From Candidatus Auribacterota bacterium (lineage in GTDB: Bacteria > Auribacterota > Tritonobacteria > UBA1439), in assembly GCA_026391995.1 (NCBI GenBank), contig JAPLCY010000049.1, positions 1 through 8,082 of the forward strand: a DNA stretch of 8,082 bases, in the 5' to 3' direction. Positions 1-5,808 of this stretch are shown piece after piece. Each line of letters opens with the position of its first letter. Positions within the stretch are counted from its first letter, which is position 1. A program made the position numbers and the translations under genes. The notes under the pieces were generated by a model that was not told the origin of the DNA, searched no databases, and saw only the letters and a program-made list of their open reading frames with translations.

Positions 1-338
1 GATAATTCATCATCATCAGACGCCGGATCAGGAGCCGGAGAGGGAGAAGCCGCCGGTCCCGATGCCGGTTGAGGGGTCGGGGCGGGAGGGCTGGAACGGG
101 GCGCCGGCGAGGGCGGCACGGGGGAAGGCTGCGGAACCCCCGGCTCGGGTGCGGGGGCGGAGTGGCGCGCGGAGGCGCGCGGCGGATGTGCGATGCGTGT
201 CCCGCGGCCCTGGTCTCCATTGGCCCGCGCGATGCCGGGTGAGGAGGGAACGGGTGGCATCCGGAGTGCGTGCCGGGAGACTACCAGCACGATCCACACG
301 GCCCCTGTGCACACGGCGAGGAAAGCGATCCTTTTCAT
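1..338 (-). CDS. Membrane-anchored Pro/Ala/Ser-rich protein, partial (C-terminus beyond left edge)
   Basis: I read this frame by hand. From the ATG at 338-336 it stays open for 112 codons to the left edge. The protein starts MKRIAFLAVCTG, and residues 4-20 form a hydrophobic stretch after a short basic start, so it is a signal anchor or an uncleaved signal peptide. No clear cleavage site is visible. From about residue 27 the chain is dominated by Pro, Ala, Ser and Arg. Residues 60-105 are an extended PxP-rich linker ending in an acidic DDDE patch. This layout suits a linker that spans the periplasm or wall and leads to a domain outside the window. No family can be named. No ideal ribosome-binding site is present: a GGGAAGGG lies about 14 bases upstream, which is rather far. 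The other minus-strand frame here (420 to 28) is an Arg/Pro-rich shadow. The gene is transcribed away from the plus-strand cluster. Confidence 0.6.
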   Translation of the reverse strand, partial: MKRIAFLAVCTGAVWIVLVVSRHALRMPPVPSSPGIARANGDQGRGTRIAHPPRASARHSAPAPEPGVPQPSPVPPSPAPRSSPPAPTPQPASGPAASPSPAPDPASDDDEL

Positions 339-371
339 GGTCCAGGCACTGCCCTTCCCGCGCCAGGCGGG

Positions 372-402
372 AAAACAAAAAACCCTCCGCGGGAGCGAAG
401 GG
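372..402 (-). terminator. Intrinsic terminator on the minus strand, 34 nt upstream of the left-edge gene
   Basis: Read on the minus strand, CCCTTCGC (402-395) pairs with GCGGAGGG (390-383) around a TCCC loop. The 8-bp stem contains one G-U pair and is followed by T6, G, T4. The G-U pair would be a C-A mismatch in a plus-strand transcript, and the T tract lies only on the minus side, so the direction is clear. No minus-strand gene is visible upstream that it could close. It may therefore be an attenuator in the leader of the left-edge gene, or the end of a short untranslated RNA. The sequence at 403-465 shows no recognisable riboswitch. Confidence 0.7.
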
Positions 403-465
403 CTTCGTGATGACTGCCATCAGCTTCTCTCACCCCGGAGAACGAGTGATGTGAGGTGTCCTGTT

Positions 466-556
466 GCGGGGTCAAACCTTAACAATTAACAATTGCGCCG
501 GATGGGACACGTACAACAGCTTTTGGAATTGTTAATTGTTAAGGTTTGACCCCCGC
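466..556. repeat. Long palindromic element (REP/MITE-like inverted repeat)
   Basis: The 27-base left arm at 468-494 begins GGGGTCAAACCTTAAC and has an exact reverse complement at 527-553. The spacer is 32 bases (495-526). With a one-base bulge (extra C at 554), pairing extends by two more bases to 466 and 556. Each arm contains two tandem TTAACAA units and ends in GGGGTC, so an AT-rich core carries a GC-rich tip. No transposase lies in the window. The GGGGTC tip recalls palindromes mobilised by REP-associated Y1 transposases, but that link is from general knowledge and not shown here. No T tract follows either arm, so it is not an ordinary terminator. Confidence 0.8.
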
Positions 557-765
557 GGCGCTTATCCTTCTGTGCTGGGGCCTATGGTAGGGCACGAGGG
601 GGGGCGCGTCAAGTGCTATTGCGCTGGACTAAGTGTCAGTCCGAGAATGCATGAACTGTATCAGCCGTTTCGGGCAACCCGCCTCCTTGCCTGTGTGAAT
701 GGCATTGTGTTACTATACCCGCAGCCTGAAGCCGGGAATGCACATATGAAACATTTTTTATTTTG
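557..765. other. Intergenic stretch without a convincing gene
   Basis: No frame here has a plausible start, ribosome-binding site and protein-like composition. Visible details are a small hairpin GGACT/AGTCC (626-630 with 638-642, loop of 7), a run of Gs at 598-604, and an AT-rich stretch around 745-765. Local base composition is less GC-rich than the flanking genes. It probably serves as the upstream region of the epimerase gene. Confidence 0.5.
687..716 (+). promoter_or_regulatory. Possible sigma-70-type promoter for the epimerase cluster
   Basis: TTGCCT (687-692) and TACTAT (711-716) are separated by 18 bases, and each matches four of six consensus positions. This is the best candidate I found upstream of the epimerase. 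It would give a leader of roughly 110 bases that includes the repeat and hairpin region 766-834. Matches of this quality occur by chance, so the call is weak. Confidence 0.2.
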
Positions 766-834
766 TTGGGATTTGGGACCCGCCTCCGGCGGGCAAGTTT
801 GGGACTTGCCTACCACATGGCAGGTTTGGGATTT
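766..834 (+). repeat. Degenerate tandem repeat (TTTGGGAY units with hairpins) abutting a start codon
   Basis: Three copies of TTTGGGAC/T occur at 772, 798 and 825, giving a period of 26-27 bases, and a partial TTGGGA lies at 766. The DNA between the first two copies folds as CCCGCC/GGCGGG (779-784 with 788-793). Between the second and third it folds as CTTGCC/GGCAGG (805-810 with 819-824, one G-U). The last copy ends directly at the ATG of the epimerase gene. The only Shine-Dalgarno-like bases (AGG, 822-824) lie in the 3' arm of the second hairpin, so folding would hide them. A TTG at 763 opens the same reading frame through the repeat, but the resulting extra residues look like translated repeat. 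Confidence 0.55.
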
Positions 835-1785
835 ATGAAGCTACTCGTGACCGGCGGGGCGGGATTCATCGGCTCCCATCTTGTCGAGCGGCTCCTCGAC
901 AGGGGGGATGAAGTCGTCTGCCTTGACGATTTCAACGATGCCTACGACCCCGCGATCAAGAGGAAGAATATTTCCACGGCGGCGAGGCACGGGGCGTTTA
1001 CCCTCATTGAGGGGGACATACGCGATCGCGCGCTGCTGGGTGAACTCGGCAGGCGCCACACAATCGACTCCGTGGTCCACCTCGCCGCCCGCGCCGGGGT
1101 GCGCGAATCGATCAAGACCCCCCTCCTCTACGAGGAGGTCAACTGCGGAGGGACGCTCAACCTCCTCGAGTACGCGCGGGAGCGGGGAATACGCAATTTT
1201 GTGTTCGGCTCATCCTCCTCCGTGTACGGGGACAGCAGCGCGATCCCATTTTCCGAGGACGACCGCGCGGATCGCCCGATCTCGCCCTACTCGGCGACGA
1301 AGCGCGCCGGCGAGCTGCTCTGCTACACCTACCACTGCCTCTGCGCCATGAATATCACCTGTCTCCGCTTCTTCACCGTCTATGGTCCCCGCCAGCGCCC
1401 GGAGATGGCGATCCACCGTTTCACCGGGAAGATCATCAACGGGGAGCCGATAGAGGTGTACGGTGACGGATCGAGCCGCAGGGATTACACATTTGTGGAC
1501 GATATCATTGATGGAATCCTGAAGGCCATCGAGCGGCCGTTCCCCTTCGAGATTTTTAACCTCGGGGAATCGACCACGGTGGAGCTCAGGGATCTCATAC
1601 GGATCATTGAAGCGGCGTGCGGCGCGCGCGCGGTCGTCAGGCGGCTCCCCCCCCAAGCCGGCGATGTCTCCGTGACCTACGCGGACATACAAAAGGCGAG
1701 GCGGCAGCTCGGCTATAATCCGCGGACGGGAATTGAGCAGGGGGTCGCGCGCTTTGTCGAGTGGTACCGCGGCCGGGCCGCCTGA
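835..1785 (+). CDS. NAD-dependent nucleotide-sugar epimerase (UDP-glucuronate/UDP-glucose 4-epimerase type)
   Basis: This is a 316-residue extended short-chain dehydrogenase/reductase. The Rossmann motif GGAGFIGS spans residues 7-14 (G7, G10, G13). D31/D32 sit where the NAD ribose is bound, and GDIRD at 60-64 contacts the adenine. The catalytic residues are the Ser cluster before VYG (126-132) and YSATK (Y152, K156). RFFTVYGPRQRP (178-189) and a later GDGSSRRDYTFVDD stretch are typical of UDP-glucuronate 4-epimerases of the capsule/LPS type, which invert C4 of a UDP-hexose in the cytoplasm for envelope polysaccharide. UDP-glucose, GlcNAc or another sugar cannot be excluded. The start at 835 is chosen because the protein then begins MKLLVTGG, as in the family; an upstream TTG at 763 would add 24 residues read through a DNA repeat. 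The ribosome-binding site is weak. uppP starts 13 bases after the stop, so the two are probably co-transcribed. Confidence 0.9.
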   Translation: MKLLVTGGAGFIGSHLVERLLDRGDEVVCLDDFNDAYDPAIKRKNISTAARHGAFTLIEGDIRDRALLGELGRRHTIDSVVHLAARAGVRESIKTPLLYEEVNCGGTLNLLEYARERGIRNFVFGSSSSVYGDSSAIPFSEDDRADRPISPYSATKRAGELLCYTYHCLCAMNITCLRFFTVYGPRQRPEMAIHRFTGKIINGEPIEVYGDGSSRRDYTFVDDIIDGILKAIERPFPFEIFNLGESTTVELRDLIRIIEAACGARAVVRRLPPQAGDVSVTYADIQKARRQLGYNPRTGIEQGVARFVEWYRGRAA

Positions 1786-1798
1786 GTGTTACGGGGGG

Positions 1799-2566
1799 AT
1801 GATGTCCTGGTGGAGTGCTGTGCTGATCGGGGTGGTCCAGGGGATCACCGAGTGCCTGCCGGTCTCGAGCTCCGCCCACCTTGCCTTTGCCGAGCGCATT
1901 CTCGGGATCAGGGCGGAGGGGGTCGGGTTCGAGGTGGTGCTGCACCTCGGCACCCTCTGCGCGACGCTGTTCTTTTTCCGCACCCGCTGGGTGTGGCTCC
2001 TTGCCAATCTGCGGGATCCCGCGGCGCAGCGCGCCATAGGGATGCTCATGCTCGCCACGCTGCCCGTGGTACTCATCGGTGCAGGCGTGCACGACAGGGT
2101 TGAAGCCATATTTCACGATGTGCGGCACATTGCACTATCGCTGATCCTCTGCGGTTTATTTCTCCTCCTCACCGGATTCAGGAAGCCGGCGAAGGGAGAG
2201 GTCGGATGGGGGAGCGCCCTCGGCATCGGTGTGGCCCAGGCATTCGCCATTCTCCCCGGGATATCGCGTTCGGGGATGACCGTCGGGGCGGGGGTGATGG
2301 CAGGTGTGAAGGGGGAGCGCGCCGTCGAGTTCGCCTTCCTGCTCTCAATCCCCGCGGTACTCGGCGCGACCCTCCTCGAACTACAGGGAATCGGCGCCGC
2401 CGCGGCGGGGGCCGGGTGGGGGAATCTTCTCATCGCCGCAATTGCCGCATGTGTAAGCGGCTACGCGGCGATAGGCGCCCTGATCCGCCTCGTCTCCGGG
2501 GGGCGACTCCCCTGGTTCGGGTGCTATTGCATCGTCATGGGGCTGTTATGGTTGCTGGCGGCGTGA
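1799..2566 (+). CDS. uppP: Undecaprenyl-diphosphatase (BacA/UppP family)
   Basis: This integral membrane enzyme removes a phosphate from undecaprenyl diphosphate to regenerate the carrier lipid for peptidoglycan, O-antigen and other envelope polymers. Extra copies are linked with bacitracin resistance. The protein has 255 residues, slightly short of the usual 265-275. The first signature is QGITECLPVSSSAHL (residues 14-28, with E18 and the Ser run). The second is PGISRSGMT (153-161), including the essential Arg. Hydrophobic helices fill the rest. The start is one of two adjacent ATGs (1799 or 1802). A GGGGGG run at 1793-1798 lies just before them, so 1802 has the slightly better spacing. Residues further upstream in this frame overlap the epimerase gene and are not family-like. 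The stop overlaps the start of the next gene. Confidence 0.95.
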   Translation: MMSWWSAVLIGVVQGITECLPVSSSAHLAFAERILGIRAEGVGFEVVLHLGTLCATLFFFRTRWVWLLANLRDPAAQRAIGMLMLATLPVVLIGAGVHDRVEAIFHDVRHIALSLILCGLFLLLTGFRKPAKGEVGWGSALGIGVAQAFAILPGISRSGMTVGAGVMAGVKGERAVEFAFLLSIPAVLGATLLELQGIGAAAAGAGWGNLLIAAIAACVSGYAAIGALIRLVSGGRLPWFGCYCIVMGLLWLLAA

Positions 2567-3201
2567 TCCAGAATGCGGTCGTGGAAGGAGGGATCGAGTT
2601 CGAGGTTCTGCGTGCCCTGGTCCTGCGACGGCTCCAGGTGAGCGCGCGGGATGAGGGCCGGCTGGGGAAGGTTCGCGAACTGCTCGACTCGGTATGCGCG
2701 GCCGGTCGGCAGTACCTTGCGCCCGCCGCGGTGCATGCCACGGTGGATGTTGCACACTGCGGCGACATCGAGGTCTCATTTACCGGTACGGCGTTTCGCG
2801 TGCTGAGCCGCGACGTGGCATCCCTCCTGCGCTCATGCGGGGAGGCGACGCTCATGGCATTGACGGTCGGCCCGGCGGTCACGCGCGAGATTGAGCATTT
2901 TATGGCCGCCGGGCGCATGACCGAGGCGATGATCCTGGACGCCTTCGCCTCCGAGGCCGCGGAGGCGTGCGTGGAGAGACTCTGCGCCGCGCTCGGCGGG
3001 CGCCATGCGCGCGAGGGGCGCGCACCCACGCGCCGATTCAGTCCCGGGTACGGCGATTGGGCGCTGGATGCGCAGCGGGGCGTTCTCGAGGCGCTGGGCG
3101 CAGGGCGGATCGGGCTGAGCGTGAACGAACAGAATATCCTCGCGCCTGAGAAATCGATCACCGCTGTTATTGGCTGGAAGGAGTTTGTTCAATCCGCGTA
3201 A
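2548..3201 (+). CDS. Stand-alone methionine synthase reactivation-domain protein
   Basis: The protein has 217 residues and resembles the C-terminal AdoMet-binding activation module of cobalamin-dependent methionine synthase. The diagnostic parts are RFSPGYGDWALDAQ (163-176), which matches the RxxPGY AdoMet-binding loop, and NEQNILAPEKSITAVIGW (193-210), which matches the TESxxxxPxxSxS region of MetH. The N-terminal part (IEFEVLRAL from residue 16, then a helical region) fits single-domain members such as the Thermotoga maritima protein. Its role would be to hold the B12 module while inactive cob(II)alamin is reduced and methylated with AdoMet. The next gene is a MetH that lacks this module. 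The ATG at 2548 follows a GGGG at 2539-2542 and overlaps uppP by 19 bases. A GTG at 2563, overlapping the uppP stop as GTGA, is an alternative that shortens the protein by five residues. Confidence 0.88.
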   Translation: MVAGGVIQNAVVEGGIEFEVLRALVLRRLQVSARDEGRLGKVRELLDSVCAAGRQYLAPAAVHATVDVAHCGDIEVSFTGTAFRVLSRDVASLLRSCGEATLMALTVGPAVTREIEHFMAAGRMTEAMILDAFASEAAEACVERLCAALGGRHAREGRAPTRRFSPGYGDWALDAQRGVLEALGAGRIGLSVNEQNILAPEKSITAVIGWKEFVQSA

Positions 3202-3244
3202 TCTGCGGTTAAAAGTTAAAGGATGTAATCGAAGATTGAGCTGA

Positions 3245-3274
3245 CCGTAACAGGTTTTTACGGATATACGTATA
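3245..3274 (+). promoter_or_regulatory. Short leader of metH with hairpin and palindrome, no clear ribosome-binding site
   Basis: The 73-base gap before metH is AT-rich against its surroundings. CCGTAA (3245-3250) pairs with TTACGG (3258-3263) across a 7-base loop. A perfect 10-base palindrome TATACGTATA (3265-3274) touches the ATG. No Shine-Dalgarno sequence stands out; GGA at 3262-3264 is the best and lies inside the hairpin. This could affect translation of metH or mark an operator, but the structures are small. The gap is too short for a standard B12 or SAM riboswitch. Confidence 0.3.
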
Positions 3275-5701
3275 ATGAAACCGGTGCTTGAGGCGCTTAA
3301 GGATCACGTGCTGATTTGCGACGGGGCGATGGGCACCATGCTCCAGGCGGGGGGGCTTCCCGCGGGGGCGTGCCCCGAGGAGGCGGTCCTCTCGCGGGCG
3401 GAGCTCGTACTGGGCGTCCACGCCCAGTACATGGAGGCCGGCGCCGATATTATAGAGACAAACACCTTTGGTGCGAACAGGTACAAGCTCGCCGAATACG
3501 GGTTGCAGGGAGAGGTTGAGCGGATCAACCGCGAAGCCGCCCGGCTCGCGCGCAAGGCCTCGCGCGGGCGGGTCTATGTCGCAGGGTCCGTGGGCCCGCT
3601 GGGGAAACAACTTGCCCCGCTGGGGGATCTTACATTCCCAGCCGCGGTCGAGGCGTACCGCGAGCAAATGCGCGCCCTGGCGCACGGGGGCGTGGACCTG
3701 CTCTTCATAGAGACGGTCTCCGATCTCAAGGAGGCGAAGGCGGCCCTCATCGCCGCGCGCGAAGTGTCGGGAATCCCCGTGGTCGCGCACATGACGTTCG
3801 GCGAGGGTGGGCGCACGCTCACCGGCACCCCTCCGGATGTCGCCGCCGTCGTGCTCGCCGCCATCGGGGCCGCTGCCGTGGGGGCGAACTGCAGCCTTGG
3901 GCCGGAGGAGCTCCTGCCGATTATCAAGGCGATGGCGGCGGTGTCCAGGATGCCCCTTTCGGTCATGCCGAACGCGGGCCTGCCTGAACTCGTGGACGGC
4001 GTGACGGTCTTCAGGAAGTCGCCCGCGGCGATGGCATCCTTCGCGGCGCGGTTCGCCGCGCTCGGCGTCGGCATCATCGGCGGGTGCTGCGGCACCACCC
4101 CCGCGCACATACGGGCGATGGCGACCGCGGTGGCGCGCAAGAGGCCCGGGAAGAGGGATGTTGCGCCGGTGCTGCGGCTGTGCAGCCGCACGCGCATGGT
4201 GTCGCTGGAGGGGGAACGCGCCCCGCTCGTAATCGGCGAACGGATCAACCTGAGCGTGCGCAAGGCGTTCGCGCGCGCGCTGCTTGGCGACGACACCGCC
4301 CCCGTGCGGGAGGCCGCGCAGGCGCAGGCGGAATCGGGCGCCCATCTCCTTGATTTAAACGCCGGTGCCCACACGGAGTCGCTCGGTGCGACCGTGTCCG
4401 AGGCGAACCTCATGGAGCGGGTGGTCCGGCTCGTGCAGCGGAGTGTTGATCTTCCGCTCGTGATCGATTCCCAGAACCCCGACGCGGTGGAGGCGGGGTT
4501 GCGCGAGTGCGAGGGGCGCGCGCTCATCAACTCGATCCCCGCGGAGAAGGAGCGCCTGTCCCGGTTGCTCACCCTCGCGCGCGCCTACGGCGCGGCGATC
4601 ATCGTGCTCCCCCTTTCGGGGAAGGGGATACCGGATACGGCCGAGAAGCGCGTGCGCTGTGCCGAGGAGGTCAGAGCGAGCGCCCTCAGGATGGGGATCA
4701 GGCCGGAGGATATCCTTATCGACCCGCTGGTGATGGCCGCCTCCGCCTCTCCCGAACAGGTGCGGGTGACGCTCGAGACGCTGCGCCTTCTGAAGTCGCG
4801 CGGCTACCAAACGGTGATGGGCTTGAGCAATGTCTCCTACGGCTTGCCCGAGCGGAGCGTGGTGAACGCCGCGTTTCTTGCCATGGCGATGGGGTGCGGC
4901 CTGGACGCGGTGATCATGAATCCCTCCGATGTGCGCGTGATGGAGAGCCTTCGCGCGGGGCGGGTCCTCTCGCTTGCCGACCGTGGGGCGAAGGAGTTTA
5001 TCGCGGGGCTCCGCGCCCCGGCCGCCGCGCGGCCTGCGGAGAAGAGAGCGACCCCGCGGTCGCTCAAGGATGACATCTTTGCCGCCATCCTCGCGGGAGA
5101 CCGCGAGGGAGTGATACCGCTTGTGGAGGCGGCGTTGGCCCGCGGGATAAAACCCCTCGATATCAATATCGGCATGATCGCCCCCGCGCTGGAAGAGGTA
5201 GGAAGGCGCTTCGAGAGGAAGCAGCTCTTCCTGCCCCAGATGATTCTTGCCTCGGAGGCGGTGCAGCATGCCTTCGCGCGATTGCGCCGCGCGATGCGCG
5301 GCGAGCCGATGCCATCGCGGGGGAAAATCGTGATGGCCACGGTGCTCGGGGACGTGCACGACATTGGGAAGAACATCTGCTGTACTGTCCTCGAAAATTA
5401 CGGCTACGAGATCGTCGACCTCGGCAGGAACGTCCCGGCGGAGGCCATCGCCGATGCCGCGGCACATTCCGTCGCCGACATCATCGGCCTTTCGGCCCTC
5501 ATGACGACCACGATGCGGCAGATGGAGGTGGTCATTGCCGAGCTCAGGAAGAGGGGGATGCGGCAGAAGGTCATGGTGGGAGGGGCGGTTGTCACCGCGG
5601 CCTATGCCAGGAAGATAGGCGCCGACGGGCATGCCAGGAACGCCGGCGAGATCGTGGGGCTCGTAAGGAAACTCTCGTCTGATGACCGTTCCACCTCGTA
5701 G
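3275..5701 (+). CDS. metH: Cobalamin-dependent methionine synthase, three-module form without activation domain
   Basis: The 808-residue cytoplasmic enzyme transfers the methyl group of 5-methyltetrahydrofolate via cobalamin to homocysteine. Residues 1-300 are the homocysteine methyltransferase barrel, with DGAMGT (16-21) and zinc ligands C206 (GANC) and C271/C272 (GGCC). Residues about 318-575 are the pterin-binding barrel, with GERIN (321-325), DLNAG (360-364) and D398 in IDS. Residues about 595-680 are the helical B12 cap. Residues about 685-805 are the Rossmann B12 domain, with DVHDIG (D693, H695, G698), whose His is the lower cobalt ligand, and a GGAVVT segment. The chain ends right after this domain, whereas E. 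coli MetH continues for roughly 300 more residues. The stand-alone activation protein just upstream fills that gap. A corrinoid methyltransferase for another substrate is possible, but the complete homocysteine domain favours methionine synthase. A putative terminator follows. Confidence 0.94.
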   Translation: MKPVLEALKDHVLICDGAMGTMLQAGGLPAGACPEEAVLSRAELVLGVHAQYMEAGADIIETNTFGANRYKLAEYGLQGEVERINREAARLARKASRGRVYVAGSVGPLGKQLAPLGDLTFPAAVEAYREQMRALAHGGVDLLFIETVSDLKEAKAALIAAREVSGIPVVAHMTFGEGGRTLTGTPPDVAAVVLAAIGAAAVGANCSLGPEELLPIIKAMAAVSRMPLSVMPNAGLPELVDGVTVFRKSPAAMASFAARFAALGVGIIGGCCGTTPAHIRAMATAVARKRPGKRDVAPVLRLCSRTRMVSLEGERAPLVIGERINLSVRKAFARALLGDDTAPVREAAQAQAESGAHLLDLNAGAHTESLGATVSEANLMERVVRLVQRSVDLPLVIDSQNPDAVEAGLRECEGRALINSIPAEKERLSRLLTLARAYGAAIIVLPLSGKGIPDTAEKRVRCAEEVRASALRMGIRPEDILIDPLVMAASASPEQVRVTLETLRLLKSRGYQTVMGLSNVSYGLPERSVVNAAFLAMAMGCGLDAVIMNPSDVRVMESLRAGRVLSLADRGAKEFIAGLRAPAAARPAEKRATPRSLKDDIFAAILAGDREGVIPLVEAALARGIKPLDINIGMIAPALEEVGRRFERKQLFLPQMILASEAVQHAFARLRRAMRGEPMPSRGKIVMATVLGDVHDIGKNICCTVLENYGYEIVDLGRNVPAEAIADAAAHSVADIIGLSALMTTTMRQMEVVIAELRKRGMRQKVMVGGAVVTAAYARKIGADGHARNAGEIVGLVRKLSSDDRSTS

Positions 5702-5722
5702 GCGGCACCAGGTGGGGCTGGC

Positions 5723-5747
5723 AGCGGCGCGGCAAGGCGCTTTTTTA
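5723..5747 (+). terminator. Probable intrinsic terminator after metH
   Basis: AGCG (5723-5726) pairs with CGCT (5738-5741); a G-G mismatch and one further pair lie inside. A tract of T6 (5741-5746) follows. GCGC (5727-5730) with GCGC (5737-5740) is an alternative stem. The stem is short, but the position 22 bases after the metH stop and immediately before a promoter supports the call. Confidence 0.5.
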
Positions 5748-5776
5748 TTGACACGCACGGGGGCAAAGTGGACAAT
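5748..5776 (+). promoter_or_regulatory. Sigma-70-type promoter for the pyrophosphatase gene
   Basis: A perfect -35 box TTGACA (5748-5753) and GACAAT (5771-5776, four of six matches) are separated by the ideal 17 bases. Transcription would start near 5783, giving a leader of about 26 bases. The -35 box begins one base after the T-run region of the metH terminator, so the pyrophosphatase gene appears to be its own transcription unit. Confidence 0.6.
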
Positions 5777-5795
5777 ATCACCCTTTTTATGCCAT

Positions 5796-5801
5796 AGGAG
5801 G
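5796..5801 (+). promoter_or_regulatory. Consensus ribosome-binding site fixing the pyrophosphatase start
   Basis: AGGAGG lies seven bases before the ATG at 5809. It is the only perfect Shine-Dalgarno sequence before a gene in this window and suggests efficient translation. Confidence 0.8.
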
Positions 5802-5808
5802 CAAGAGT

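Noticed and set aside
62..454. Plus-strand open frame at the left end
   Set aside because: Arg/Ala/Pro-rich composition with no SD or domain; the minus-strand frame starting at 338 has a believable signal anchor and accounts for this DNA better.
527..556. Inverted repeat acting as a terminator
   Set aside because: Neither arm is followed by a T tract on its strand; the arms end in a C or G run.
763..834. Upstream TTG start that would lengthen the epimerase by 24 residues
   Set aside because: The added residues are translated tandem repeat, and family members begin directly at MKxLVTGGAGFIG.
766..834. CRISPR-like array
   Set aside because: Only three short imperfect repeats of about 8 bases with 18-19-base hairpin-forming intervals; no cas genes.
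3202..3274. B12 or SAM riboswitch before metH
   Set aside because: The gap is only 73 bases and lacks the conserved elements of those riboswitches.
3271..3276. Perfect TATAAT hexamer overlapping the metH start codon
   Set aside because: A start point would fall inside the gene and no -35 box lies at the proper distance; it is part of the palindrome.
4355..5758. Minus-strand open frame of 467 codons opposite metH
   Set aside because: Low-complexity Arg/His/Pro composition with no recognisable domain, and it fully overlaps conserved metH modules on the other strand.
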